Part shown: positions 46,051 through 56,377 of the stretch, piece after piece
How the letters are laid out: the number at the start of each line of letters is the position of its first letter
Numbering within the stretch: position 1 is the first letter of the stretch
Assembly (NCBI GenBank): GCA_004297005.1
Contig: SCVA01000013.1
Location: forward strand, 12,501-76,500
DNA: 64,000 nucleotides
Reading direction: 5' to 3'
DNA from: Nevskiaceae bacterium
GTDB taxonomy: Bacteria; Pseudomonadota; Gammaproteobacteria; Nevskiales; Nevskiaceae
Position numbers and translations under genes: made by a program
Notes under the pieces: generated by a model
Database searches by the model: none
Seen by the model: the letters and a program-made list of their open reading frames with translations, nothing else
Told to the model about the DNA's origin: nothing

Positions 46051-47289
46051 CTAGAAATTGCCCTTGAACCAGGCCTTCACCCGCGCCAGCACATCGCCGC
46101 CATCACCGGCGTGGCCGGCGGCGCCGCGCGCCAGTTCCGGCTTCATCCGCTTCGCGTAGAGCAGCAAACCCACGCCAGTGGCCAGCCCGGGGTCCCGGGA
46201 CGCCGCCTCGATGCCTTCGACGCCGTGTGGCAGGCCCAAACGCACCGGCACTTCCAGCACTTCCTCCGCCAGCTCGACCACGCCCGGCATCTGCGCCGAG
46301 CCACCGGTGAGCACCACGCCGCCGGGAATGCGGCCGAACATGTCGGCCCGATGCAGCTCCTTGGCGACGTAGCGGAACAATTCCTCGTAGCGCGGCCGGA
46401 TCACCTCGGCGAGCATGTGGCGCGAGAAGGCACGCGGTGGGTTCTCGCCGACGCTGGGAGCCTCGATGACTTCCTCGGCCTGCACCATCCAGGGCTGCGC
46501 GCAGCCGTAGTGGACCTTGATGTCCTCGGCGTTCTGGGTCGGGGTGCGGAAGGCCACGGCGATGTCGTTGGTGACCTGATCGCCGGCGATCGGCAGGACC
46601 GCGGTGTGACGGATCGCGCCGCCCTGGTAGACCGCGATATCACTGGTGCCGCCACCGATGTCGATGCAGCAGATGCCGAGATCCTTTTCGTCCTCGGTAA
46701 GCACCGCGTCGGCGCTGGCGAGATGGCTGATGACCAGCTTCTCCACCGCCAGCCCGCATTTCTCCACGCACTTTTGCAGGTTCTGCGCCGCAGACACCGA
46801 GCCGGTGACGATGTGCACGTTGACGTCCAACCGCACCGCCGACATGCCGACCGGGTCCTGGATGCCCTCCTGGCCGTCGACGATGAACTCCTGCGGCAGC
46901 ACGTGCAGGATCTGCTGGTCAGCCGGCACCGGCACCGCCGAGCCGTTCTCGATCACCGAATCGACATCCTTGTGGCTGACTTCGCGATGCTTGATCGCCA
47001 CCACGCCGGACTTGGTCTGGCTTTTGATGTGAGCGCCGGTGATCGCCACGTGCGCCATGCGCGCGCGGCAGTTGGCCATGTGCTCGGCGTTTTCCACCGC
47101 GCGCTGGATCGCCTGCACGGTGGCGTCGATATTGGTGACCACGCCCTTCTTCAGGCCACGCGCCGCCTGCTGGCCGATGCCGACCACCTGCAGCTTGCCT
47201 TCGGGGCTCACCTCGCCCACCAGGGCGGCCACCTTGGAGGTGCCGACATCCAACGCGAAGAGATAACTGGGTTCGGGACGGCGACTCAT
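46051..47289 (-). CDS. ftsA: cell division protein FtsA
   Basis: LFALDVGTSKVAALVGEV; actin-like ATPase motifs. Confidence 0.97.
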   Translation of the reverse strand: MSRRPEPSYLFALDVGTSKVAALVGEVSPEGKLQVVGIGQQAARGLKKGVVTNIDATVQAIQRAVENAEHMANCRARMAHVAITGAHIKSQTKSGVVAIKHREVSHKDVDSVIENGSAVPVPADQQILHVLPQEFIVDGQEGIQDPVGMSAVRLDVNVHIVTGSVSAAQNLQKCVEKCGLAVEKLVISHLASADAVLTEDEKDLGICCIDIGGGTSDIAVYQGGAIRHTAVLPIAGDQVTNDIAVAFRTPTQNAEDIKVHYGCAQPWMVQAEEVIEAPSVGENPPRAFSRHMLAEVIRPRYEELFRYVAKELHRADMFGRIPGGVVLTGGSAQMPGVVELAEEVLEVPVRLGLPHGVEGIEAASRDPGLATGVGLLLYAKRMKPELARGAAGHAGDGGDVLARVKAWFKGNF

Positions 47290-48101
47290 GGTGAAACTCC
47301 GGGGACGGCAGTAGCGGCGGGCGGGGCGCCGACCGTGGACTTCGCCTGATCGGCGCCGGGCGCGGGGCGCCAGCTCACCGCGAAGCCATTGAGATAGCGG
47401 AGATCCACGGTGTGGACCTCGTTGAGCCGGCTGGCCAGGGCCGGCAGTACGGTGGCCTTCAGGCGCTCGACCGAATCCAGCGGCGAGGCGCGCCCGAAGC
47501 GCAGATGGATGTCGCCGTGGCTAACGGCGACCCAATCGCCACGGGCGTCCTGGCTGAGCGAGGCGAGCGCGAACGGTGTTTCCGCCAGACGGTCGGCGAG
47601 CTGGCGGTACATCGCCATCACCTCGCGCTCGCGGCCCGGCGCGCCGGACAGACGCGGCAGGCTCTCGGGCAAGGTCTCGCCTCCGGGCGCGAAGACGATA
47701 CCCTCGGTGGACAGCGCCTCGGTCTCGCCCCAGCGGGCAAAGGGCACGCGCTCCCAGATGCGCACCACCAGCCGCGCCGGCCACTGGCGATCAACCCGGG
47801 CATGGGCAACCCAGGGCAAGCGCTCGACCGCTAGGCGCACAGCTTCGAGATCGACCTCGAACAACTGACCATCGATGGCGCTGGCGGCGGCGGCACGCAC
47901 CTCGTCGGCGCGCACGTGCTGCAACGGCCCCTGCACCGCCAGCTCGCGGGCCGGCGCATCGACCTTTGCCAGCAGCAGTCGGCCCGCGCCCAGGGTCGCG
48001 GCCAGCGCGCCCAGACTCAGCAGGGCGTTGCGCAGCAGCGGCGGCAGGCCGGCGCTGTTGCCCTGACTGGGATCGAGGCGCTTGGTATAGGGAGCGGACA
48101 T
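47286..48101 (-). CDS. ftsQ: cell division protein FtsQ
   Basis: Position between ftsA and ddl; POTRA/FtsQ sequence VERLPWVAHARVDRQWPARLVVRIWERVPFARW. Confidence 0.94.
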   Translation of the reverse strand: MSAPYTKRLDPSQGNSAGLPPLLRNALLSLGALAATLGAGRLLLAKVDAPARELAVQGPLQHVRADEVRAAAASAIDGQLFEVDLEAVRLAVERLPWVAHARVDRQWPARLVVRIWERVPFARWGETEALSTEGIVFAPGGETLPESLPRLSGAPGREREVMAMYRQLADRLAETPFALASLSQDARGDWVAVSHGDIHLRFGRASPLDSVERLKATVLPALASRLNEVHTVDLRYLNGFAVSWRPAPGADQAKSTVGAPPAATAVPGVSP

Positions 48102-48118
48102 GGGCAGGGCGAGCGCGC

Positions 48119-49060
48119 TCACAACGTCGCTTCCAATAGCCGCCAGCACAGCTCGGCGTAGTCGATGCCCACCGCCTTGGCGGCCATCGGCACCAGCGAG
48201 TGCGAGGTCATGCCCGGCAGGGTGTTGAGCTCCAAGAGCTGCGGCCGGCCGTCCTCGCCCATCAGGAAGTCGACGCGGCCCCAGTGCCGGCACCCGGCGA
48301 GCGCGAAGGCCTTGAGGCAGAGCGCCTGCACTTGCGCCTCGAAGCCGGCTTCCAGTCCCGAGGGGCAGTGATAGCGGGTGTCGTTGCTGATGTACTTGGC
48401 GTTGTAGTCATAGAACTCGCCGTCCGGCTCGATGCGGATCACCGGCAGCGCGCGTCCGAGCAGGATCGGGCAGGTGAACTCGTCGTTCTTGCCTGCACGG
48501 CCGATGAACTGCTCGGCCATCACCACGCGGTCGGCCTCGCCCAGTGCCAGCGCGTACGCGGCGTCGATCTGCTCCGCCGTCTTGACCTTGCTGACGCCGA
48601 CGCTGGAGCCGTCCGCCGCCGGCTTGATGATGAAGGGATAGCCGAAGGCTTCCGCTGCCGCGTGCGCCTCGGCCTGCGAAGCGAGCACGCGGAAGTCCGG
48701 CGTCGGCAAGCCTTCGGCCTTCCAGACCCGCTTGGTGGTGAGCTTGTCCATCGCCAGCGCCGAAGCCAGCACGCCCGAGCCCGGATACGGCAGGCCCAGC
48801 AGGTCAAGGATGGCCTGCACCGTGCCGTCCTCGCCGCCGGTGCCGTGGAGGATGTTGAACACCCGCGCATAGCCCTCGGCCTTGAGCATGAACAACTGCT
48901 CGGGCGAGGAGACGTCCACGCCATGGGCATCGACGCCGCGCGACTGCAAGGCCTTGACGATGCCCTCGCCGCTCCATAGCGAGACCTGGCGCTCGGCGCT
49001 CCAGCCGCCCATCAGCACGGCGACTTTCCCGAAATCGGCGGGACGGGTCGTGGTGCTCAT
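48119..49060 (-). CDS. ddl: D-alanine--D-alanine ligase
   Basis: VLMGGWSAERQVSLWSG, ADGSSVGVSKV, LELNTLPGMTSHSLVP. Confidence 0.97.
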   Translation of the reverse strand: MSTTTRPADFGKVAVLMGGWSAERQVSLWSGEGIVKALQSRGVDAHGVDVSSPEQLFMLKAEGYARVFNILHGTGGEDGTVQAILDLLGLPYPGSGVLASALAMDKLTTKRVWKAEGLPTPDFRVLASQAEAHAAAEAFGYPFIIKPAADGSSVGVSKVKTAEQIDAAYALALGEADRVVMAEQFIGRAGKNDEFTCPILLGRALPVIRIEPDGEFYDYNAKYISNDTRYHCPSGLEAGFEAQVQALCLKAFALAGCRHWGRVDFLMGEDGRPQLLELNTLPGMTSHSLVPMAAKAVGIDYAELCWRLLEATL

Positions 49061-49959
49061 GCGGGTTCTCCAACAACCCGGACTTCGGGATGCAGTTCGA
49101 TGCCGGTCCTGGCCTTGACGGTGCTGCGGATGTGGGCGATCAGCGCCTCGACATCGGCAGCGTTGGCGCCGTCTTCGGTGATCAGGAAGTTGGCGTGCAG
49201 CTGCGACACGTAGGCGCCGCCGACGCGATGGCCCTTGAGGCCGCAGGACTCGATCAGCCGCGCGGCGTGATCGCCCGGCGGGTTGCGGAAGGTGCTGCCG
49301 GCCGAGGGCTTGCCGACCGGCTGGCTGGCCTTGCGCTTGGCGAGGCTGTCCTTGGTCGCGCGGGCATAGCTGCCGTCGGCGTCTTCGCCCACCACGAAAC
49401 GCGCGGCGAGATAGCCAAGCACCTGCTCCGGGGCCTCGACGTGGCGATAACCGGTGACGAAGGCCTGCGGCGTCAACCAGTGAGTCGTGCCGTCACGCAG
49501 GACAACTTCCACCTCTTGGACCACGGGCCAAGTCTCGCCGCCCCAGGCGCCGGCATTCATCGCCAGCGCTCCGCCGACGGTGCCGGGGATGCCGGCCATG
49601 AATCCCAGGCCGGCCTTCTGCTGCGCGGTTGCGAACTTGGCGAGTCGCGCACAGTGGGTGCCGGCCTCGGCATAGACCCGATCCTCGGCTTCCAGGCGGA
49701 TCGCATCGAGCGCGCCGTGCAGGCAGATCACCGTGCCGCGGAAGCCGCCGTCACGCACCAGCAGGTTGCTGCCCAGGCCGATCCACAGCACCGGCTCTTC
49801 GGCCGGCAGGGCGCGGATGAAGCGGAGCAGATCCTCGCGGTCGGCCGGCTCGAAATAGGTGTCGGCCGGGCCACCGACGCGCCAGCTGGTACGCGACGCC
49901 AGACGCTCCTGGTGGCGCAGCAGGCCACGCACGGCGGGCAGCTTCAGCGCGGCGCTCAC
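49057..49959 (-). CDS. murB: UDP-N-acetylenolpyruvoylglucosamine reductase
   Basis: [50 protein letters not shown]. Confidence 0.97.
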   Translation of the reverse strand: MSAALKLPAVRGLLRHQERLASRTSWRVGGPADTYFEPADREDLLRFIRALPAEEPVLWIGLGSNLLVRDGGFRGTVICLHGALDAIRLEAEDRVYAEAGTHCARLAKFATAQQKAGLGFMAGIPGTVGGALAMNAGAWGGETWPVVQEVEVVLRDGTTHWLTPQAFVTGYRHVEAPEQVLGYLAARFVVGEDADGSYARATKDSLAKRKASQPVGKPSAGSTFRNPPGDHAARLIESCGLKGHRVGGAYVSQLHANFLITEDGANAADVEALIAHIRSTVKARTGIELHPEVRVVGEPA

Positions 49960-51377
49960 GGCGCGCTCCCGAAGGTCTGGAGCATCAGCGCCGGCGCCGT
50001 GCCGATGTCGCCGGCCCCCACCGTCAGCAGCACATCGCCGTCCTGCACCAGGCCGCGCAGAGCCTCCGGCAGCTCGGCGACCGCCTTGACGTACACCGGC
50101 TCGACGCGCCCCCGAGCACGGATGCCGCGCGCCAGCGCCTTGCCGTCGTAGCCGGCGATGGCGGTCTCACCGGCGGCATAGACCTCCAGCAGCAGCAGGG
50201 CATCGCAGTGCGAAAGCACCTCGCAGAATTCGTCAAACAGATCCCGCGTGCGGCTATAGCGGTGCGGCTGGAAGGCCACCACGACGCGCCGGCCGGGATG
50301 CGCAGTGCGCACCGCCTCGAAAGTCGCGGCCAGCTCGCGCGGGTGATGGCCGTAGTCGTCGATCAGCTTCAGGCGCCTGCCCTCGACCAGCACCTCGCCG
50401 TGTGACTCGCAGCGGCGGCCGACGCCGGCGAACTCGGCGAAGGCCTTGCGGATGGCGTCGAAGGACACCCCCAGCTCGCGGGCGATCGCCACCGCCACCA
50501 GCGCGTTCTGCACGTTGTGGCGGCCCGGCAGGTTCAGGTGCAGCTCTTCGCGAGCCAAGCCGATCTGCACGGTGAAGCGGCTGCCGCCACGCTCCGGCAC
50601 CACATCCACGGCGCGCACGTCGGCGTCTTCGGCAAAGCCATAGGTCAGCAGCGGCCGGCCGACCGCGGGCAGGATCTCGCGCACCACCGGATCGTCGGCG
50701 CAGAGCACGGCCAGGCCGTAGAACGGCAGCCGGTGCAGGAACTCGACGAAGGTGCGCTTGAGCACCTGGAAATCGCCGCCGTAGGTTTCCAGATGGTCGG
50801 CGTCGATATTGGTGACCGCCGCCATCATCGGCGACAGGTGCAGGAAGCTGGCGTCGGACTCGTCGGCCTCGGCGACCAGATACTGGCCAGCGCCGAGCCG
50901 GGCATTGGCATCCGCGCCCTTCACCTTGCCACCGACCACGAAGGTCGGGTCCAGCCCGCCTTCGGCGAGCACGCTGGCAACCAGGCTGGTGGTGGTGGTC
51001 TTGCCATGGGTGCCGGCGATGGCGAGGCCGTACCGGAAGCGCATCAGCTCGGCCAGCATCTCGGCGCGGCGCACTACCGGAATGCGGTGCGCCTGTGCGT
51101 AGACCAGCTCCGGATTGTCGGCCTTCACCGCCGTCGACACCACGATGGCGTCGGCACCCTGGGCGTTTTCGGCCTGGTGGCCGAAGTAGAGCTTGGTGCC
51201 GAGCTGCTCCAGGCGCTGGGTCGCCGCCGAAGGCTTGAGATCGGTGCCGCTCACCTGGTAGCCGAGGTTGATCAGCACCTCGGCGATGCCGGACATGCCG
51301 GAGCCGCCGATGCCCAGCATGTGGATGCGGCGCACGCGGTGCATGGGCGCCCTGGCCATTTCGCCGGGATTCATCAT
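49956..51377 (-). CDS. murC: UDP-N-acetylmuramate--L-alanine ligase
   Basis: [28 protein letters not shown]. Confidence 0.97.
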   Translation of the reverse strand: MMNPGEMARAPMHRVRRIHMLGIGGSGMSGIAEVLINLGYQVSGTDLKPSAATQRLEQLGTKLYFGHQAENAQGADAIVVSTAVKADNPELVYAQAHRIPVVRRAEMLAELMRFRYGLAIAGTHGKTTTTSLVASVLAEGGLDPTFVVGGKVKGADANARLGAGQYLVAEADESDASFLHLSPMMAAVTNIDADHLETYGGDFQVLKRTFVEFLHRLPFYGLAVLCADDPVVREILPAVGRPLLTYGFAEDADVRAVDVVPERGGSRFTVQIGLAREELHLNLPGRHNVQNALVAVAIARELGVSFDAIRKAFAEFAGVGRRCESHGEVLVEGRRLKLIDDYGHHPRELAATFEAVRTAHPGRRVVVAFQPHRYSRTRDLFDEFCEVLSHCDALLLLEVYAAGETAIAGYDGKALARGIRARGRVEPVYVKAVAELPEALRGLVQDGDVLLTVGAGDIGTAPALMLQTFGSAP

Positions 51378-52432
51378 GAGCGCGCTCCTGCGGCGAGCAG
51401 GCGCTCGACGATGTCTTCGGTGGCGCGCGGATGCGCGGCGGCGCGCGCCTTTTCGGCACGGGCCAGGCAGTCGGCGCGGGTGGCACCGCTCAGCACCGCG
51501 GCCAGGCGCTCGGCGCTGAGTTCGCGCTCCTGGATCAGCTCGGCGGCGCCGACCTTCACCAGCGCGCCGGCATTGGCGGTCTGGTGGTCGTCCACCGCGT
51601 GGGGGAAGGGCACCAGCAGGCTGGCGACACCGGCGGTCGCGAGTTCGGCGACGGTGGAGGCGCCGGCGCGGCAGACCACCAGATCGGCCCAGGCGTAGGC
51701 GCCGGCCATGTCCTGGATGAAAGTCGTCACCTCGGCCTGCACGCCGTGCCGGGCGTAGGCGGCCTGAGCCACCTCGACGGTACGGCCACCCTGGTGGCGG
51801 ACGTTCGGGCGCTCGGCGGCAGGGATCAGCGCCAGCGCCGCCGGCAGCTTCTCGTTGAGCGCCTTCGCACCCTGGCTGCCGCCGACCACCAGCAGATTCA
51901 GCGCGCCGTGGCGCGCGGCGTAGCGCTGCGCCGGCGGCGGTAGCGCGGCGACTTCCGCCCGCACCGGATTGCCGACGGTGATGCCGCCGGCCAGTGCGCC
52001 GTCGAAGCCCTGCAGGGCCTGCCGCGCCAGCTTCGCAAGCTGGCGGTTGGTGAAGCCGGCGGTGGCGTTCTGCTCGTGCACGAACAGCGGGATGCGCTTC
52101 AGCCAAGCGGCGACGCCACCCGGGCCGGCGGCGAAGCCGCCCATGCCCAGCACGGCGTCCGGCCGCACCCGTGACAGCACGCCCAGCGCCTGGCGGATCG
52201 CCCGCAGGATCAGCAGCGGCGCCGTCAGCAGCTTGAGCAGGCCCTTGCCGCGCAGGCCGCTGACCTGCACGTATTCCATGGCGATGCCCTGCGCCGGCAC
52301 CGTGCGCGACTCGAAACTCTCCGGCGCGCCCAGCCAGACCACCTCGTGGCCACGCGCGCGCAGCGCATGGGCGACAGCGAGACCGGGGTAGACGTGGCCG
52401 CCAGTGCCTCCGGCCATCACTAAGATCTTCAT
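51374..52432 (-). CDS. murG: UDP-GlcNAc--MurNAc-pentapeptide-PP-undecaprenol GlcNAc transferase
   Basis: [28 protein letters not shown]. Confidence 0.97.
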   Translation of the reverse strand: MKILVMAGGTGGHVYPGLAVAHALRARGHEVVWLGAPESFESRTVPAQGIAMEYVQVSGLRGKGLLKLLTAPLLILRAIRQALGVLSRVRPDAVLGMGGFAAGPGGVAAWLKRIPLFVHEQNATAGFTNRQLAKLARQALQGFDGALAGGITVGNPVRAEVAALPPPAQRYAARHGALNLLVVGGSQGAKALNEKLPAALALIPAAERPNVRHQGGRTVEVAQAAYARHGVQAEVTTFIQDMAGAYAWADLVVCRAGASTVAELATAGVASLLVPFPHAVDDHQTANAGALVKVGAAELIQERELSAERLAAVLSGATRADCLARAEKARAAAHPRATEDIVERLLAAGARS

Positions 52433-53676
52433 GCGCCCGCTCTCCCCGCACCCAGGCTGCGGCGCAGGCCGGCCAGCCAGTCGCGCAGGCCCAGCGGCGC
52501 GGTCTGAACCGCCTTGCCGGACAGGGTGCGGCCGCGCGGCTTGGGCAGCATCGCCAGCGCCGCGCGGTTCTCGTAGTCGACGCGCAGGATCAGGCCCAGC
52601 ATCAGGCTCACCGTCACCAGCGAGCTGCCGCCGTAGCTGATCAGCGGCAGGGTCAGGCCCTTGGTCGGCAGGGCGCCCATGTTCACCGCCATGTTGATGA
52701 GTGCCTGCAAACCCAGCCAGCCGGCGAGGCCGTAGCAGAGATAGGCGGCGAAGCGGCGGTCGAGCTGCTCGGCCTGCTGGCCGATCTTGAAGCCGCGCCA
52801 GACCACCACGCCGAACAGGGCGATCAGGCTCAGCACGCCAAGCAGACCAAACTCCTCGGCGAGAATCGCGAAGATGAAGTCGGTGTGCATTTCCGGCAGG
52901 TACATGAGCTTCTGCACGCTGTTGCCCAGGCCGACGCCGAACCACTCGCCACGGCCGACGGCGATCAGCGACTGGGTGAGCTGAAAGCCCGAGCCCAGTG
53001 CGTCTTCCCAGGGATTGGTGAACGACAGCACCCGCTTCATGCGATAGCTGACCGTCATCACCAGCACGCTCAGCACGCCAGCGGCGAGCAGGCCCAGACC
53101 GCCGACGTAAAGCAGGCGGGCGCCGCCCAGGAACAGCATCAGGAAGGTGACGGTGAGCAGGATCACCGTGGCGCCCAAATCGGGTTCGAGCAGGAACAAG
53201 GCCAGGATCGGCAGCAGGAACACCAGCGGATTGAGGAAACCGGCCAGCGAGGTCTGCAATTCCAGTTGCCGCTTCACGATGTAGCCAGCCAGCCAGACGA
53301 TGAAGGCCAGGCGCACCGGCTCGGAAGCCTGCAGGCGGAAGAAGCCGGCGATGTCCAGCCAGCGCTTGGCGCCGTTCACCCGCACGCCGGCGAGCAGCAC
53401 GGTCAGCAGCAGCAGCATCGCGCCCAGCAGCAACCACCAGCGCTGGCGCTCCCAGAATCCGGTGGGCACGCAGAACATGCCCCAGCAGGCGACCAGGCCG
53501 ACGCCGATGAACACCAGCTGGCGCCAGAAGAAATACATCGGGGAGCCACCCAGCTTCTCGCCCACGGCAACGCTGGCCGAGGCCACCATCACTAGGCCCC
53601 AGGCCAGCAGCGCCGCGACGGCGCCACAGAACAGGCCATCGAGGCCGTACTTGGGGTTGGGCAGTTCGAGGTTCAT
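52429..53676 (-). CDS. ftsW: peptidoglycan glycosyltransferase FtsW
   Basis: SEDS family; [29 protein letters not shown]. Confidence 0.97.
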   Translation of the reverse strand: MNLELPNPKYGLDGLFCGAVAALLAWGLVMVASASVAVGEKLGGSPMYFFWRQLVFIGVGLVACWGMFCVPTGFWERQRWWLLLGAMLLLLTVLLAGVRVNGAKRWLDIAGFFRLQASEPVRLAFIVWLAGYIVKRQLELQTSLAGFLNPLVFLLPILALFLLEPDLGATVILLTVTFLMLFLGGARLLYVGGLGLLAAGVLSVLVMTVSYRMKRVLSFTNPWEDALGSGFQLTQSLIAVGRGEWFGVGLGNSVQKLMYLPEMHTDFIFAILAEEFGLLGVLSLIALFGVVVWRGFKIGQQAEQLDRRFAAYLCYGLAGWLGLQALINMAVNMGALPTKGLTLPLISYGGSSLVTVSLMLGLILRVDYENRAALAMLPKPRGRTLSGKAVQTAPLGLRDWLAGLRRSLGAGRAGA

Positions 53677-55016
53677 TGCCCGGCCATTTCCTTCACCGCC
53701 GCCTCGAACTGCTGGCCGCGGTCCACATAGCTCTTGAACTGATCGAAGCTGGCGCAGGCCGGCGACAGCAGCACCGAGGCACCGGGCACGGTCAGCGAGC
53801 CGGCGCGGCGGAGCGCGGCCTGGAGATTGGCTTCGCGGTACACCGGCAGGGCGCCGTCGATGGCAGCCTCGATCTTGTCGGCGTCTTCGCCGAACAGGAC
53901 GGCGGCACTGCCCTTGGCGGCGAGCGCGCCGGCCAGCGGCGAGAAATCCTGACCCTTGCCCTGCCCACCACCCAGCCAGATCAGCGGCGAAGGCAGGCCG
54001 CGCACCGCTGCCAGCGTCGAGCCGACGTTGGTGCCCTTGCTGTCGTTGTAGTAGCGGGCGCCGGCGATCTCGGCGACGAAGGCACAGCGATGCGGCAGGC
54101 CGCGGAAGTCCTGCAAGGCACGCAGCACCGTGGCGCGCGGAATGTCGGCGGCCTCTACCAATGCCAACGCCGCCAGTGCGTTGGCGGCGTTGTGCAGGCC
54201 GGCGATCTTCAAGGCCGATAGCGGCAGGATGCGGTCGCGGGCGGTGGCCAACCAGAGTTCGCCACGCTGCTCGATCAGACCGTACTCGCCGGGTGCGCGC
54301 GGCGCGTCCAGGCCGAAACTGAGGCGGCGACGGGCGGCGTCGCTGTTGAGCCGGGTGGCGACATCGTCGCGGTTGACCACCGCAACCTGGCAGCCGTTGA
54401 AGATGCGTGCCTTGGCGGCGCCGTAAGCGGCCATCGAGCCATGGCGGTCCAGATGGTCTTCCGACAGGTTCAGCACCGCGGCCGCGCGGCAGCGCAGGGT
54501 GTGCGTGGTCTCCAACTGAAAGCTCGACAGCTCCAGCACGTAGAGCTGGGCGCTGTCGGAGAGCAGGTCCAGCGCCGGCGGCGCCAGATTGCCGCCGACG
54601 CCGACCTTGAGGCCGGCCGCCTTCGCCATCTCGCCGACCAGGGTAGTCACGGTGGACTTGCCGTTGCTGCCGGTGATGCCGATCACCGGTGCCTTGGCGT
54701 GGCGCGCGAACAGCTCGACGTCGCCGATGATCGGCACCCCGGCGGCGCGCAAGGCCTGCACGAAGGGTTCATTCAACGACACGCCGGGCGAGACCACGGC
54801 CTCGCAGAACTGGCTCAGCGGTTCCGGTGCGCCGAACCCACCCAGGCGGAACTCGAAGCGGCCGAACTCGGCGGTAAGCTGCTGATGCCCCGCCGGCTCG
54901 GCGCGGGAATCGGTGACGACCAGGTCCGCGTCCTCGCGCGCGAGGTAGCGCAGCGCCGAGACTCCGGAGAGTCCCAGCCCCACCACCAGCATGCGCTTGC
55001 CCGAGTAGCGGCCCAT
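53673..55016 (-). CDS. murD: UDP-N-acetylmuramoylalanine--D-glutamate ligase
   Basis: GLGLSGVSALRYL, ITGSNGKSTVTTLVGEM. Confidence 0.97.
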   Translation of the reverse strand: MGRYSGKRMLVVGLGLSGVSALRYLAREDADLVVTDSRAEPAGHQQLTAEFGRFEFRLGGFGAPEPLSQFCEAVVSPGVSLNEPFVQALRAAGVPIIGDVELFARHAKAPVIGITGSNGKSTVTTLVGEMAKAAGLKVGVGGNLAPPALDLLSDSAQLYVLELSSFQLETTHTLRCRAAAVLNLSEDHLDRHGSMAAYGAAKARIFNGCQVAVVNRDDVATRLNSDAARRRLSFGLDAPRAPGEYGLIEQRGELWLATARDRILPLSALKIAGLHNAANALAALALVEAADIPRATVLRALQDFRGLPHRCAFVAEIAGARYYNDSKGTNVGSTLAAVRGLPSPLIWLGGGQGKGQDFSPLAGALAAKGSAAVLFGEDADKIEAAIDGALPVYREANLQAALRRAGSLTVPGASVLLSPACASFDQFKSYVDRGQQFEAAVKEMAGQ

Positions 55017-55023
55017 GTTCGCC

Positions 55024-56109
55024 TTACCGAATCTTGAGGGTGGAAAGGCCGACCAGCACCAGGATCAGGGTGATGATCCAGAAGCGGACGATGATCTTGG
55101 GCTCGGCCCAGCCCTTGAGTTCGTAGTGGTGGTGCAGAGGCGCCATGCGGAAGATGCGCTTGCCGCCCGAGTACTTGAAGTAGCCCACCTGCAGCGCCAC
55201 CGACACGGTTTCGGCGACGAACACGCCGCCCATGATCGCCAGCACCAGCTCCTGCCGGACCAGTACCGCGACCACGCCCAGGGCCGCGCCCAGGGCCAGG
55301 GCGCCGACATCACCCATGAACACCTGCGCCGGGTAGGCGTTGAACCACAGGAAGCCCAGACCAGCGCCGGCAATCGCGGTGCAGAACACCGCCAGCTCGC
55401 CGACCCCGGCGATGTAGGGAATGCCCAGGTAGGTGGCGAACTTGACGTTGCCCGTGCAGTAGGCGAACACCGCCAGTGCCGAAGCAACCAGCACGGTTGG
55501 CATGATCGCCAGGCCGTCGAGTCCGTCGGTGAGGTTGACGGCGTTGGAGCTGCCGACGATCACCAGATAGGTCCAGACCACGAAGAACACCCCGAGCGGG
55601 ATCGACACGTCCTTCAGGAAGGGCACGATCAGTGCGGTCTCGGCCGGGGTCCTCGCCGTGAGGTAGATCGCCAGCGATACCGAGAACCCGGTCAGGGACA
55701 GCCAGAAGTACTTCTTGCGCGCAACCAGGCCCTTGGGATTCTTGTGCTTGATCTTGATGTAGTCATCGGCGAAGCCCACCGCCCCGAAAGCGAGCGTGAC
55801 CACCAGGGCGAACCAGACGAACTTGCTGGTGAGGTTGGCCCAGAGCAGGGTCGCCACCGCGATCGCCGCGAGTATCAGCAGGCCACCCATGGTCGGCGTG
55901 CCGGTCTTCTTCAGGTGCGAGGCCGGGCCATCGTCGCGGATCGGCTGGCCGAACTTGAACTGGTAAAGCCGCTCGATCAACAGCGGCCCGAACACGAAGC
56001 TGAAGATCAGCGCGGTGAGGATGCCCAGCACCGCCCGCACGGTGAGGTAATTGAACAGGCGCAGGAAGGAGTAGTCCGCCTGCAGCCATTGCGCGAGGTG
56101 ATAAAGCAT
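55024..56109 (-). CDS. mraY: phospho-N-acetylmuramoyl-pentapeptide transferase
   Basis: [41 protein letters not shown]. Confidence 0.98.
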   Translation of the reverse strand: MLYHLAQWLQADYSFLRLFNYLTVRAVLGILTALIFSFVFGPLLIERLYQFKFGQPIRDDGPASHLKKTGTPTMGGLLILAAIAVATLLWANLTSKFVWFALVVTLAFGAVGFADDYIKIKHKNPKGLVARKKYFWLSLTGFSVSLAIYLTARTPAETALIVPFLKDVSIPLGVFFVVWTYLVIVGSSNAVNLTDGLDGLAIMPTVLVASALAVFAYCTGNVKFATYLGIPYIAGVGELAVFCTAIAGAGLGFLWFNAYPAQVFMGDVGALALGAALGVVAVLVRQELVLAIMGGVFVAETVSVALQVGYFKYSGGKRIFRMAPLHHHYELKGWAEPKIIVRFWIITLILVLVGLSTLKIR

Positions 56110-56110
56110 T

Positions 56111-56377
56111 AGGACATGCTCCAGGCAATCCGGTCGCTGCGGCGGAGGTCGTTTCCGCGCAGTGCAAGGAAGAGAGAGCGTGGCTTGGTGGACCCAAGTG
56201 CGCGACCGATGACGCCGCAATGCGCGGAAACGGCCCCGCCCCGAAGGGCTGCGGCCCCCATTGCGCCATGCGTCGTTGCCAGCCCTTGCCGCGGAACCAC
56301 CACGGCGACGGTCTTGCGCCTAGCCTGGCGCAATGGGGACTCGCAGCGCAGCGATCGTATTGCCTGGATCATGTCCT
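56111..56377. repeat. MITE-like foldback element with ~31-bp terminal inverted repeats and two internal hairpin lobes
   Basis: AGGACATGCTCCAGGCAATCCGGTCGCTGCG (56111-56141) vs revcomp of 56347-56377 AGGACATGATCCAGGCAATACGATCGCTGCG: 28/31 identical; internal IRs 56150-56161/56221-56232 (12 bp) and 56256-56268/56326-56338 (13 bp) are perfect. Confidence 0.85.
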
